Assembly: GCA_905221605.1 (NCBI GenBank)
Contig: CAJNDS010002350.1
Coordinates: 1-64,000, forward strand
DNA: 64,000 bases
Direction: 5' to 3'
From: Symbiodinium natans
Lineage: Eukaryota; Sar; Dinophyceae; Suessiales; Symbiodiniaceae
The notes under the pieces: generated by a model
Databases searched by the model: none
The model's input: the letters and a program-made list of their open reading frames with translations, nothing else
What the model was told of the DNA's origin: nothing
Part shown: positions 21,298 through 33,200 of the stretch, one piece after another
How positions within the stretch are numbered: position 1 is the stretch's first letter
Layout of the letters: each line of letters opens with the position of its first letter
Position numbers and translations under genes: made by a program

Positions 21298-24200
21298 CTG
21301 GATGAGACTCGCCTCAGCAGATCTCATTATTAGTACTCTTCTTGCTTTTCTACTATGATTACTACTATTAATGCTTCTTTTCATATGTATTTTGTGTGTG
21401 TGTGTGTGGGGGGGGGGGTGAGGGCTTCATACAGCAGCTAAGCATGCTCGTGTCTGTTAGATGCTTAAGGTAAGTTTGGGGTGTAGAATTGGTGGTAAGG
21501 GGGCAGAGCTCTTGTACGTAAGGTCTGCTGCCCACTAGAGCCTGAAAACCGTAACAACCCTAAACCCTAAACCCTAAACCCTAAGCCCTGAACCCTGAAC
21601 CCTGAACCCTGAACCCTAAACCCTAAACCCTAAACCCTAAACCCTAAACCCTAAATCCTAAACCCTAAACCCTGAAGCCTGAACCCTGAACCCTGAACCC
21701 TGAACCCTGAAGCAAGGCGGCCGAGGCACCCCGAGCCTCTGCCTCCTTCTTCTCACGGGCCAGCTTCTCCGAGGGACTCTCGAAGTTGTTGAGCTCCACA
21801 AGGTATCGCATCCTCACCTGTGTTTAGGGTTTAGGGTTTAGGGTTTAGGGTTTAGGGTTTAGGGTTTAGGGGTTTAGGGTTTAGGGCTTCAGTCATGAGT
21901 TTCCCTACCCCTCCCTCTATACTACCCCTCCTAGCTTCCCCCCAGAATTAAGGCTGTTTAGGGATAACCAAGCCTAGTTAAGGAGGGGCTCTCGAAGTTG
22001 TTGAGCTCGACAAGGTATCGCATTCTCACCTCCGGGGACCCTGCAACGCCTTGTTGAAGGCACTAAGGGAGGGACCCTAAACCCTAAACCCTAAACCCTA
22101 AACCCTAAACCCTAAACCCTAAACCCTAAACCCTAAACCCTTCTAAGGGACCTTCGGGCTTAGGGGTTATTTCGGGGCTTCGGTGTTTTTTTCCCCCCGC
22201 CCTCGGTGTGGGGTTGTTAGATGTTAAACTCAACTCTTCTCTTCTGCCCGGAACTCTTGTCCTCACTGGTCAATTATGGAGTGCTTAAAGTCAAAGTGTC
22301 CCTGAGTGCCCAAACCCCAGAGTGTCCTGGAGTCTGGAGTGCCCAACCCAGTGTGTCTCCGGAGTGCCCAGCCCCAGGAGTCTCCGGAGCGCCCACCCCA
22401 GATTCTCTGCCCAGCCCCACATTCTCCCTGGAGAGTTTATCTTGGAGTGCGCAACCCACAGTGTCCGCGGAGTGCCCAGGAGTCTTTTGGAGTGCCCAGC
22501 CCCAAGTCTCCCCTGGAGTGCCCGCCCCGGAGTTCTTCTGTTCTTGGAGTGCCCAACCCGGAGTGCCCAGCCCCAGAGTCTCCCTGGAGTGCCCAACGCC
22601 AGAGTCTCCGTGGAGTGCCCCAAGTGTCCCCGCTTCCTGGAGTAGAGTCTTCCTGGTGCCCAACCCCCAGACTGTTCCCGGAGTGCCCAGCCCCAGAGTG
22701 TCCCTGGAGTGCCCAACCCCAGAGTATCTCTGCCGAGAGAGGGGGATGTTCGAAGTAACCCTAAACCCTAAACCCTAAACCCTAAACCCTGTTTTTTTTC
22801 TTGGGTGGGGTTCTATAGGGGAATAAGATTAGGGGTCCATTCTGGGGGTCCCTCCTTATACACCTTCAACCACTTCAGCCTTAAGGCCCTGAAAACCCTA
22901 AAGCCCTAAAACCTCAAAGCCCGAAAAACCCTTTTAGGGTTTAGGGTTTAGGGTTTAGGGTTTAGGGTTTAGGCAAAACCCAAAGCCCTCGACATAATTG
23001 AGGGGGTGCAGGGCTCTTGGCTTACTTGGAGGTTCATGGGACTATTAACCAAATTCTAACTGTACCGATAACTGTACTTCTAACCATATTAGGGCGCTTT
23101 AAGGGGCCAACAAGTGGGTCATAAGTACAGTTAGAATGTTTTTAATAAGTACCATGAACCTCCACCTCCAAGTAGGGCCTAGCTGGGAAGCCTGGAATTC
23201 GAAACCACATCCCCCCAAAGGAGACCAACAAAACAACATAAACCCTAAACTGTAAACCCGAAACCCCAAACCCCGCTCAGCCTTCAAGAGGTCTTTGGGG
23301 TTTGCTGTCGGTCTTGGCGCAGCTTTAGGGTTTAGGGTTGAGGGTTTAGAGGTTTAGCGTTTCCTAACCCTAAACCCTAACTAAGCCCAAAGCCCTAAGC
23401 CCTAAACCCTAAACCCTAAACCCTAAACCAGCCGTGTTTTTTTTTTTTTTTCGGCGCCTGCGCCGGGTCGTAGACGATGAACTCGTTGTGGCCCAAGCAG
23501 CCTCCGCTCCCGTCCTTGCAATTGGGTTTCAGGTCTAGGAGGTGAAAACCCTAAACCCTAAACCCTAAACCCTAAACCCTAAACCCTAAACCCTAAACCC
23601 TAAACCCTAAACCCGAAACCCTAAAGTTCAGGGTTTAGGGCTAGGAGGTTCAGGGCATAGGGTTTAGGATTTTCAGGGTTCGGGCTTAGCCTCCCTCAAG
23701 CCCAAGCCCTTGCCCGGTCACCCGCCTGAACCCTCTAACCCCAAACCCTAAACCCGAAACCCCCGAGCCCTAAACCCTAAACCCTAAACCCTAAACCCTA
23801 AACTTGAAAAACCTCCCCCTCCCCTCCCCCCGCCCCCCCCCCGGTGTCCTTGCCGGTTTTCGGCAGCTGTGCACCACCCGGCTCGTAGATGCTGTTTGCC
23901 CACCCAGGGTTGTGGGCCCTGGGTATCAAGGGACGAAGCCCTAAACCCCAAACCCCAAACCCCAAACCCCAAACCCCAAACCCCAAACCCTAAACCCTAA
24001 ACCCTAAACCCGAAACCCTAAACCCTAAACCCTTGCAAGGGACCTTAGGGGTCATGTAGGGGGGCTACTTAGGTATAGAGGGACTTATTCAGGTGCATAC
24101 GCAGGGATTATGTCCCTTAAGGGTAACTTCGGCGGGGTGTTGGAGGCCCTAAAGGGGTCTATTTAGGGTTTAGGGTTTAGGTCTCAGGGTTTCAGGGTTT

Positions 24201-27200
24201 CAGGGTTTCAGGGTTTCAGGGTTTCAGGGTTTCAGTGTTTAGGGGGGTTTAGGGGTTGAGGGGTTTAGGGTGTAGGGAGGTTCATCGTGGAGGGTTGTCT
24301 TCCTTCCGAGCTGAACCTCTTGGAGCGCATGTTGGTCCCGGGGGCATGTTAAACTGGGTTTAGGGTTTCGGGTTTAGGGTGAGTAGGGAGCCGAACAGCC
24401 CCTCCCACATTCGCCAAGAGGATGGACACCCTCCTGTTGAAGGACCCCCCCCCCCCCCCTAAACAGCAGACCAAATTTGCACATGGTCCCGCACCTCGTT
24501 ACTGAGTTCGGAAGTACGGGGCCCTGGGTTCTGTAGGGTACGTAAGAGGCAAATACGGGCTTCAAAACTCTGGCCGCATTGATTTGAACTGACCCCTAAA
24601 CCTTAAACCCCAAACCCTGAACCCTAAATCCTAAGCCTTAAACCCTAAACCCAATACCCTAAACCAAAATGCGGCTGAGGTTCCCTACGCCCCAGGTGCT
24701 GTTGGTTCCCTCACGAGGCTGCTCCATGTACTGAGCTTGGTGGCTCGGGAACATGTTCCTTGGCTTGCTTGTGGTGGGGATTTGAGATGAAGGCTCCGGA
24801 CGTTTAGGGTTTAGGGTTTAGGGTTTAGGGTTTAGGGTTTGGGGTTTGGGGTTTGGGGTTTGGGGTTTGGGGTTTGGGGTTTAGGGCTTTGGGTTCAGCA
24901 AGCAGCAACGAGCCCTACAAATCTTACACATCGGGCGACAACGGCCCGGAACCCTCAACCCTACCACCCTAAAAGGCTTCTCAAACCCGACCAAAGCTTC
25001 CCCAAGGCCACGTCGCACAGGAGCATGTACACCGCCTCGCCGCCGCCCGCTGCTGTGTAGCCGCGGGATTTGGAGAACATGTCCGCGAAGTAGATGCCCT
25101 TTCCTGGTTCGGTGCAAGGTTTGGTGAGGGGCTTTAGGCTTTAGGGTTTGGGGTTTAGGGTTATTGAGGGTTAAAAGGTTTAGGGTCAAGGGTCAAGGGT
25201 TAAGGGTTTAGGGTGTTCCCTGTAATGCGCTCGGACCACCACATTCTTTGGTTGGGGTCCGGCTTATTGGCTGACATGACGCCATGGATATGGTTTTGGC
25301 AAGCTGGCTTCGGCAAAGCCGGCAAGCTCGACTACACTCCATTCCGTAGGCTTTCGAAGGTTAGGGTTTAGGGTTTAGGGTTTAGGGTTTAGGGTTTAGG
25401 GTTTGGGAGTTTAGGGTTTAGGGTTTAGGGTTTAGGGTTTAGGGTTTGGGGTTTGGGGTTTGGGGTTTGGGGTTTGGGGTCTAGGGTTTGGGGTTTGGGG
25501 TCTCGGGTTTGGGGTTTGGGGTTTAGAGAAGCCAGGAAAGGTACTGACCGGGGCTATCAAGGGCATCCTCTCCCGGGCCCTCAGTTCAGGGGCTAAAGTA
25601 CGAAGAAGGCCTGATTGCCGTGCAGGCTTGAGGGTTTGGGGTTTAGCGGCCCAAAGTTTCAAGCTATGAACCTCCACCCCCCCCCCTAAAATAATAATAA
25701 TAATAATAATAATAATCATAATCATAAACAATAAATCCCAAACACCCGAAGCCACAAGCCCCCACACGCACAGAGGCGCGTATGGATGCATCACATCCCT
25801 GAACCCTGAACCTTTCAGCCCTAAACCCTAAGCCCTGCACCCTAAGCCCTAAACCCTAAACCCTAAACCCTAAACCCGAAACCCTAAACCCTCCCAAATG
25901 GTTCTTCCATTGTTGGGCCCAGGCGCCGAACATGTAGCCTCGGTGGTCAGGGGTCAGGATGAAAGTTGAAAGTGTAGGGTCGAAGGTCTATTTTAGGGTT
26001 TTAGGGTTTAGGATGGTTTAGGGTTTAGGGTTTGGGGTTTCGGGTTTGGGGTTTCGGGTGTATAGAGCTCTGGGCTCTGACCCTCGACCCCATCAAAAGC
26101 CCCCAAGCCCATAAGGATCCATTCCAGCACACTGAAGATGGGCTAGTTCTCTAGTTTAGGGTCTCTTGGGGGGGGGGGGGAATCATTTTTATGAAGTGCC
26201 GGACGGTATGTAGGACCCCCAAAAAGTGACCTAGTTTAGAGACCTGGCTATATGTAGCTTAAGATCCCCTGCATTCATCGAGGCTTCTGGCCCGAAACAC
26301 CCGAAACCCGAAACCCGAAATCCGAAACCCGAAACCCGAAACCCTAAACCCTAAACCCTAAACCCTAAACCCTGCGCAGGCCCCTATATGGGACATTTGT
26401 CCTGGGGTCTCCCGGAACCTTGTGCCCCAAATCCAAAAAACTAGAAAACCCAAACCTTGAAGTAACTCTAAAAGGCCTAAACCCCAAAACAAGCCCTTGA
26501 AGCCCTAAACCCTATCAAAGCCCTAACAGCCCTAAACCCTAAACCTTAAAACCCTGAACCCATCGGAATTCGGGTTTCTGGGGGGCTCTTCGGGTTTGGC
26601 TTACGGTCCCGGGACTGCTTAGGGTTTAGGGTTTAGGGTTTAGGGTTTAGGGTTTAGGGTTTAGGGTTTAGGGTTTAGGGTTTAGGGTTTAGGGTTTAGG
26701 GTTTAGGGTTTAGGGTTTAGGGTTTAGGGTTTAGGGTGAGGCTTGAGCGTTTTGGTTTAGGGCTTGGTTTGGGCTTTAGGGTTTAGGGTTTGGGTTTAGG
26801 GGCACCATATGTAGCCCAATACACCCTAAACCCTTCAGCTCCCTGCACCCTATCAAGACACAGGATCCCAAACCCTGAACCACGAAACCTGAACCCCTAA
26901 ACCAGCCCCTACAGCCCCTAAAGCCTAAGTCCCCCAAAAACTCTAACCCTAAACCCCTAACCCCCTAAATCTCTAAACCCCCGCAACTCCCTGAAGCCCT
27001 AAACCCTAACCCTAAACCTGAAAACCTAAACCCCCTAAACCCTAAAGCGCCTGAACCCTCAACCCTAAACCCTAATTACACCTCCTGAAACCCTAAACCC
27101 TAAACCCTAAACCCTAATCGCACCTCCTGAATCCCTAAACCCTGAACCCTCATTAAACCCTAAACCCCAAATGAGCCAGGCTGCCCGAGACCGGTGCCTC

Positions 27201-30200
27201 AGGGGGAGCCACGCGGAGCCCCTGCGTGAGGATGCTGACGAAGTTGGACCGCCGGGAGCCTCGAGATTCTGCGCTTTTTTGGCTCGAGAACGCTAGAGAA
27301 ACCCTCAACCCTAAACCCTAAACCCTAAACCCTAGACCCTAAACCCTAAACCCTAAACCCTAAACCCTAAACCTCAAACCTAGCAAGCTATGCTCTAGAG
27401 AAGCCCTAGGCCTAAGCCGTAAGCCCCTCGCACCAAAACTTGTTAAACCCAATGGAAAGACAACAAAAACCTAAACCCTAAACCCTAAACCCTAAACCCT
27501 AAACCCTAAACCCTAAACCCTAAACCCTAAACCCTAAACCCTAAACCCTAAGCTGGGTTTTGGAAAGCTTAGGGTCTAAGAGTCCCCCCCCCGGTGGCAG
27601 GCTTCCATTGTTGGTTCAGAAAGATTGAGCTGCGAAGGCTTCTTGCGCAGAGACTCTCCCATACCCCCTTACTTAGGGGATTTAGGTGATTTAGGGTTTC
27701 GGGTTTAGGAACCCTAAGCCCTAAGCCCTGAAATTTAAAGCTTAGGGATCTGGATCCCGGTTAGAGTCTAAGGATTCCTCCTTCATCATGGGACAGCCGA
27801 AGTCGCAGAACGCCCAAGAAATGGGCTCCCTTTTATGACAGTTATGGAAATCGCTTTTTTCCTAACCCGACCTAGTTGCTGAGTACTCTGGGCCAGCCAC
27901 AAGAGGTTAACCTTTAAATTATGGTAGGACTCCATATACCACAAAAGGTTAAAGGTTGCCTACTCAGCTACTTAGCCGAAGATTCAGGGCTCAGGGCTCC
28001 GGGTCAGAACAGACCCTAAACCCTAAACCCTAAACCCTACACCCTAAACCCTAGACCCTAGACCCTAAACCCTAAACCCTAAACCCTAAACCCTAAACCC
28101 TAAACCCTAAACCCTAAACCCTAAACCCTAAACCCTAAACCCTAAACAGACGGCGGGAGGCCGTGCCACATAAGCCGGCGATTGCCCACATCCTTGAAGC
28201 GTTCCTGGCACATCGGCGAGTGCTCCCTGAAGCATTCTTGGAAATCCCTAGACCACCCTAAACCCTAAACCCTACACCCTAAACCCTGAACCCCAAACTC
28301 TAAACCATTCCTTGACGTCCCATGAAGAAATAGTACGTATAGCCCCTCCCCAAGTCCCACGCTCTTCAACCCTGAGCCCTTGAAGGCCTCAGGTATCGGG
28401 TGTGTCTGAAACCTGAAACCCTGAAACCCTGAAACCCTAAAACGCTAAAACCCTAAAACCCCAAAACCCAAAAACCTTGAAACCCTAAAATCACAAAATC
28501 CTAAGCCCTAAAACCACAAAATCCTAAAACCACAAAATCTGACTCTTAAATCCTAGACCGCGTTCACTTTCTCAGCCCTTGACGAATTCGGGCTGCGACT
28601 TCCCGGAGCCTGAACCTCCCGGCGCTGCTTTCGAGCTAGCACTCCAACCCTGAACCCTGAACCCTCAACCCTCAACCCTACACCCTAAACTCTCAATCCT
28701 ACACCCTAAACCCTAAACCCTAAACCCTAAACCCTAAACCCTAAACCCTAAACCCTAAACCCTAAAGGCCATCAATCATAAGATCGTATATTGGGAATCT
28801 TCTTAGGGACCCCTGAAAAAAAACAAAGCTGTGCCTCCTCGCCATTCCGAGAGATGCGGTAGATGGCCGTCACCTCGGTGATGTGGGGTTTAGGGTTTAG
28901 GGTTTGGGGTTTGGGGTTTGGGGTTTAGGGTTTAAGATTTAGAGTTTCGGGTTCAGGGCTTAGGCTTTAGTGAGCTTTAGGGCTTCAGGGCTGTCGGCTT
29001 AGGGTGCAAGGAATCCGGGCTTAGAGGTTACAGGGCTTGGGCTCGCAGAGTTCAAGGGTTGAGGGGGTGTGTAGGGTTTAGTGTGTCGGATTTAGGGGAA
29101 CTCTCAACCCTAAACCCTAGCCCTAAACCCTAAACCCTAAACCCTAAACCCTAAACCCTAAACCCTAAACCCTAAACCCTAGGGTTCAAAGGCTCCAGGG
29201 CTTGGGCACTCATGCTTCTGGCCTGGGCCTACAAACCCAAACCCTGGCGCTGCCTGCTACCCGTGAGCTTCTCGACCTGTCAATCCTGGGTCCTGATACC
29301 GGATGCGTATAGTAGGGTTTAGGGTTTAGGGTCAGGGTTTAGGGTTTCGGGTTTGGTTTAGGGTTTAGGGTTTGGGGTGTAGGGTTTAGGGAATAGGGTT
29401 TAGGGGATAGGGTTTAGGGTTTCGGGTTGAGGGTTTAGGGTCGAGGGTTTTGCCCCCTCCCTTACACCCCCAAAAACCTTGGAGGACCGCGCCACCCTCA
29501 CGATGTAAACGCATCGACCAGAGGCGGTTCAGAGGACTCCTTTGGCACCCCCCCCCTTTTTTCCCCCCCCCCCACACCCCCCACCCAGAAGGTTGCCTAT
29601 GTTGCAACCTTACGCCAACCACTCCAACAGTTCGAAGCCTCTACCCCCCCATTCCCACAACACGTCCTCAAACCCCCGAACCCTGGTTTAGGTGTAGAGT
29701 TTAGCGTTTAGGCTTTAGGGTAACAACAATTTCCGGCTTTGAGGGTTGAGAGGTTTCGGGCCTCTTGGGTCGGCGGCCCGAGCCGGAGGCTCCTAAATTT
29801 AGGGTTTAGGGTTTAGGCCCTAAAACTCCCGAAGCATTTACACCCCCCAGCCCTAACCACTGACACCTACCGAACGTGTACACCCCGAAGTTCCACGCCT
29901 AAGCTGTATACCCCAACCCTCATAGCCCCAATGCCCGGAAACCTTAAAGGTTTAGGGTTTACGTTTTAGGGTTTAGGGTTTGGGGTTGAAAAAGCCCCCT
30001 TGCGCCAAAGTCGCCACATCGCCATGGCGATGACTCTTGTAGCCTCGGCTCCAAAAGATCGAAGGGTAGTTTCATGGTCCCTTAAAAGGGGACCGCTTAT
30101 ATAATACATTCCCTTATCTACCCTATACAAATCCATACAGCAGAACCCATGTTAAGGGCCCATGCAACTACCCTTAGAAGAGACAGGAGCCCAAATCATC

Positions 30201-33200
30201 ACCAGAACTTTTGCCGCATGCAGAATCTGTATGTTTCTCTAGCGAATGCTGAAAATTTAGCCCCCCCAAAATTTGGGGTTCAGAAACTTTAGATGAGCTC
30301 AGGCGGCAGTCCGTTTGTCGACATTGGGAACCTTAAGCCCTAAACCCTAGACCCTGCACCCTCGGGCCTAGACCATACACCCTAAAACCTAGACCCAGAC
30401 TAAACCCCGAAGCCGTCAAACCTAGTTCTTCGCGCTCAGTGAGCATCAGACAGAGTCTGAGCTCTCGAACTGTGAGGACAGCATCTCTCATGTTTACTGC
30501 CTGCACAGGCCGCGGTACACCCTATGCAAACCTGCCTAACAAGCCCTAACAAAAACCTTACCCTAAACACCCTAAAACCCTTTCAACCTAAAACCCCCAA
30601 AACCCTGAAACCCTAAAAACCTTACGCCCGAACCCTACATGCCACCTTCTCTGCTCTCAGTGCTAGCTGCAGTGCAGCTGTCGTTTCTCTGCCGGGCTGC
30701 GCCCTTGGCAGCATTCGGGACTGAGACCCACAGGGCAGTAGGCTCCAGGCTGGTTTAGGGTTTAGGGTTTAGGGTTTAGGGTTTAGGGTTTAGGGTTTAG
30801 GGTTTAGGGTTTAGGGTTTAGGGTTTAGGGTTTAGGGCAGCAGCTGCAGCTACACATCGGCGTCTGGATCAAGCGTGGCTCGGCTTTGGCTGCGCCTGAC
30901 CTGTGCTCCATGGCACAAGCCTTCTTGCGACACATCCAGCCGGAGTGGTCACTGCGGCGCTCCACAGGGGCCGCGTCTGCGTAATGATTCAAGCTTAGGG
31001 TCTGGGGCTTAGGGTTTAGGACGTCGGGGTTTTGGGGGGGTTGGGGCAAAGGTGGAGGGACTATAATAGGGGGTACTATAATCCCAATTAAGGACATCCC
31101 AATATACCCCTTGTATACCCCAGAAAGTCCACGAGCCCATACTTCAGAACCTTTAATCAAGGTAACAGACCATACTAAGGGGCTAAACCCTAAACCCTAA
31201 ACCCTAAACCCTAAACCCTAAACCCTAAACCCTAAACCCTAAACCCTAAACCCTAAACCCTAAACCCTAAACCCATGTATCTACCTTCAGGCGCTCTAGA
31301 CAAAGTAAGTAAGCTAGGAAGAAAAAGGGTGACCTTGTTGGTTTAAAGGGGCTTCTACGGGAACCTAAGGGCCCATATGACTACCCTTAGATAATGAGGG
31401 TTTCTTGTCGCCATGTGGGGGCGGGGGGGGGGGGGCCTAAACCCTAAACCCTAAACCCTGAACCCTGAGTTCTGAGGCCACCTGCACAAGTGGGCTCTGG
31501 GCAAGCACTACACCCCTAAAGCTTGAAACCCTGAAGCCCTACATTCTAAAGCCCAAACCCCAAACCCCAAAACCCCAAACCCTAACCTCTAAACTCTAAA
31601 ACCAAAACCCTACTCCCGGTACTACTCCCTAAACCCTAACCATAGAACGCTAAACCCCAAAAACCCAAAAAAACCCTGAACCCCAAACCCAAAACCCTAA
31701 ACCCCAAAACCCCCCATCAGTTCCCAAGGAGCTGCCTAAAACCCTGAACCCCTAAACCAAACAAAACCCCAAAACCCAAAAAAAAACAAAAACCAAAACC
31801 AAAAAAAACACCAAAAACCCAAAACAAGAAAAAGACAACAAGAAAAAGACACAAGCCCCATGAGTTCCCAGGAGCTGTTCGGCCGCTTCTTCCCGAACTC
31901 CTCGACGATGTCCTCACGATGGGTTTAGGGTTTAGGGTTTAGGGTTTAGGGTTTAGGGTTTAGGGTTTAGGGTTTAGGGTTCAGGGTTCCGCCATTTCGA
32001 GGAGGGCAGCTCTAGGGTGTGGGTTTGGGGGTTCAGGGTTTGGGGTTTGGGGTTTAGGGTTTAGGGTTTGGGGTTTAGGGTTGAGGGTTTGGGGTTTAGG
32101 GTTTAGGGTTTGGGGTTTCGGGTTTAGGGTTTAGGGTTTGGGGTTTCGGGTTTAAGGTTTAGGGTTTAGGGTTTGGGGTTTCGGGTTTAGGGTTTGGGGT
32201 TTCGGGTTTAAGGTTTAGGGTTTGGGGTTCAGGGTTTGGGGTTTAGGGTTTAGGGTTTGGGGTTTAGGGTTTAGGGTTCAGGGTTTGGGGGTTCAGGGTT
32301 TGGGGGTTCAGGGTTTGGGGGTTCAGGGTTTGGGGTTTAGGGTTTGGGGTTTCGGGTTTGGGGTTTAGGGTTTGGGGTTTAGGGTTTAGGGTTTGGGGTT
32401 TGGGGTTTAGGGTTTGGGGTTTAGGGTTTAGGCACTTCAAGATATTTATCTACCTGTATATATATATATATATATGTATCTAAGAATAAATTGTGAACAT
32501 ATACATATATATATATATATAGATATAAACGAAGATACCATACATATAGAAATATAGTGCAGATAGATAACCCTAAACCCCAAGCCCAAAATCCTGCACC
32601 CCAACGAAAACTAAACTTTATACCCCTTACACCCTTACACCCTTAAACCCTTAAACCCTTAAACCCCTAAAACCCGAAACTTAAAACCCTACCTAAACCC
32701 TAAACCCTAAACCCTAAACCCTAAACCCTACACCCTTAACCCTAAACCCTTACACCCTTCAACCCTTACACCCTTAAACCCCTAAACCCCTAAACCCCAA
32801 ACCCTTTCAACCCGGCTGAGCTCGGTCGAGTCGCCCCCGGCTTGGCGACTGTCGGCGGCGAGCCCGAGGCCGTGCTGCACATGTAGTCCTTGGGCTTCGG
32901 AGTCCATGGGGTGTTAGGGTTTAGGGTTTAGGGCTAGGGTTTAGGGTTTCGGGTTTAGGGCTAGGGTTTAGGGTTTGGGCTTAGGAGTCCATGGGGCGTG
33001 AGGGTTTAGTGTTTAGGGTTTAGGGCAAGGTTTCAAGGGGCATGCTTGGGGTGTAGGGAGTTCAGGGCTTAGGGCTTCACAGGGTTTAGGGTTTAGGGGT
33101 TTAGGGTTTAGGGTTTGGGGTCTCGGGTCTGGGGTTTAGGGTTTGGGGTTTGGGGCTTCACGAGCTTAGGGCTCGAAGAAGGAGGGTTAGGGTGCATTTA

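Noticed and set aside
22221-22778. Overlapping ORFs of 107-185 aa on both strands
   Set aside because: They merely read through the minisatellite and differ little between frames.
24839-25060. ORFs with [10 protein letters not shown]-type peptides here and at 25460, 23784, 47262, 20249
   Set aside because: Translations of telomere-like heptamers, not proteins.
25180-26420. Exon-like islets [31 protein letters not shown] and [13 protein letters not shown]
   Set aside because: They fall between PARP exons that already join exactly (27185, 25927, 25001), so they are intronic look-alikes.
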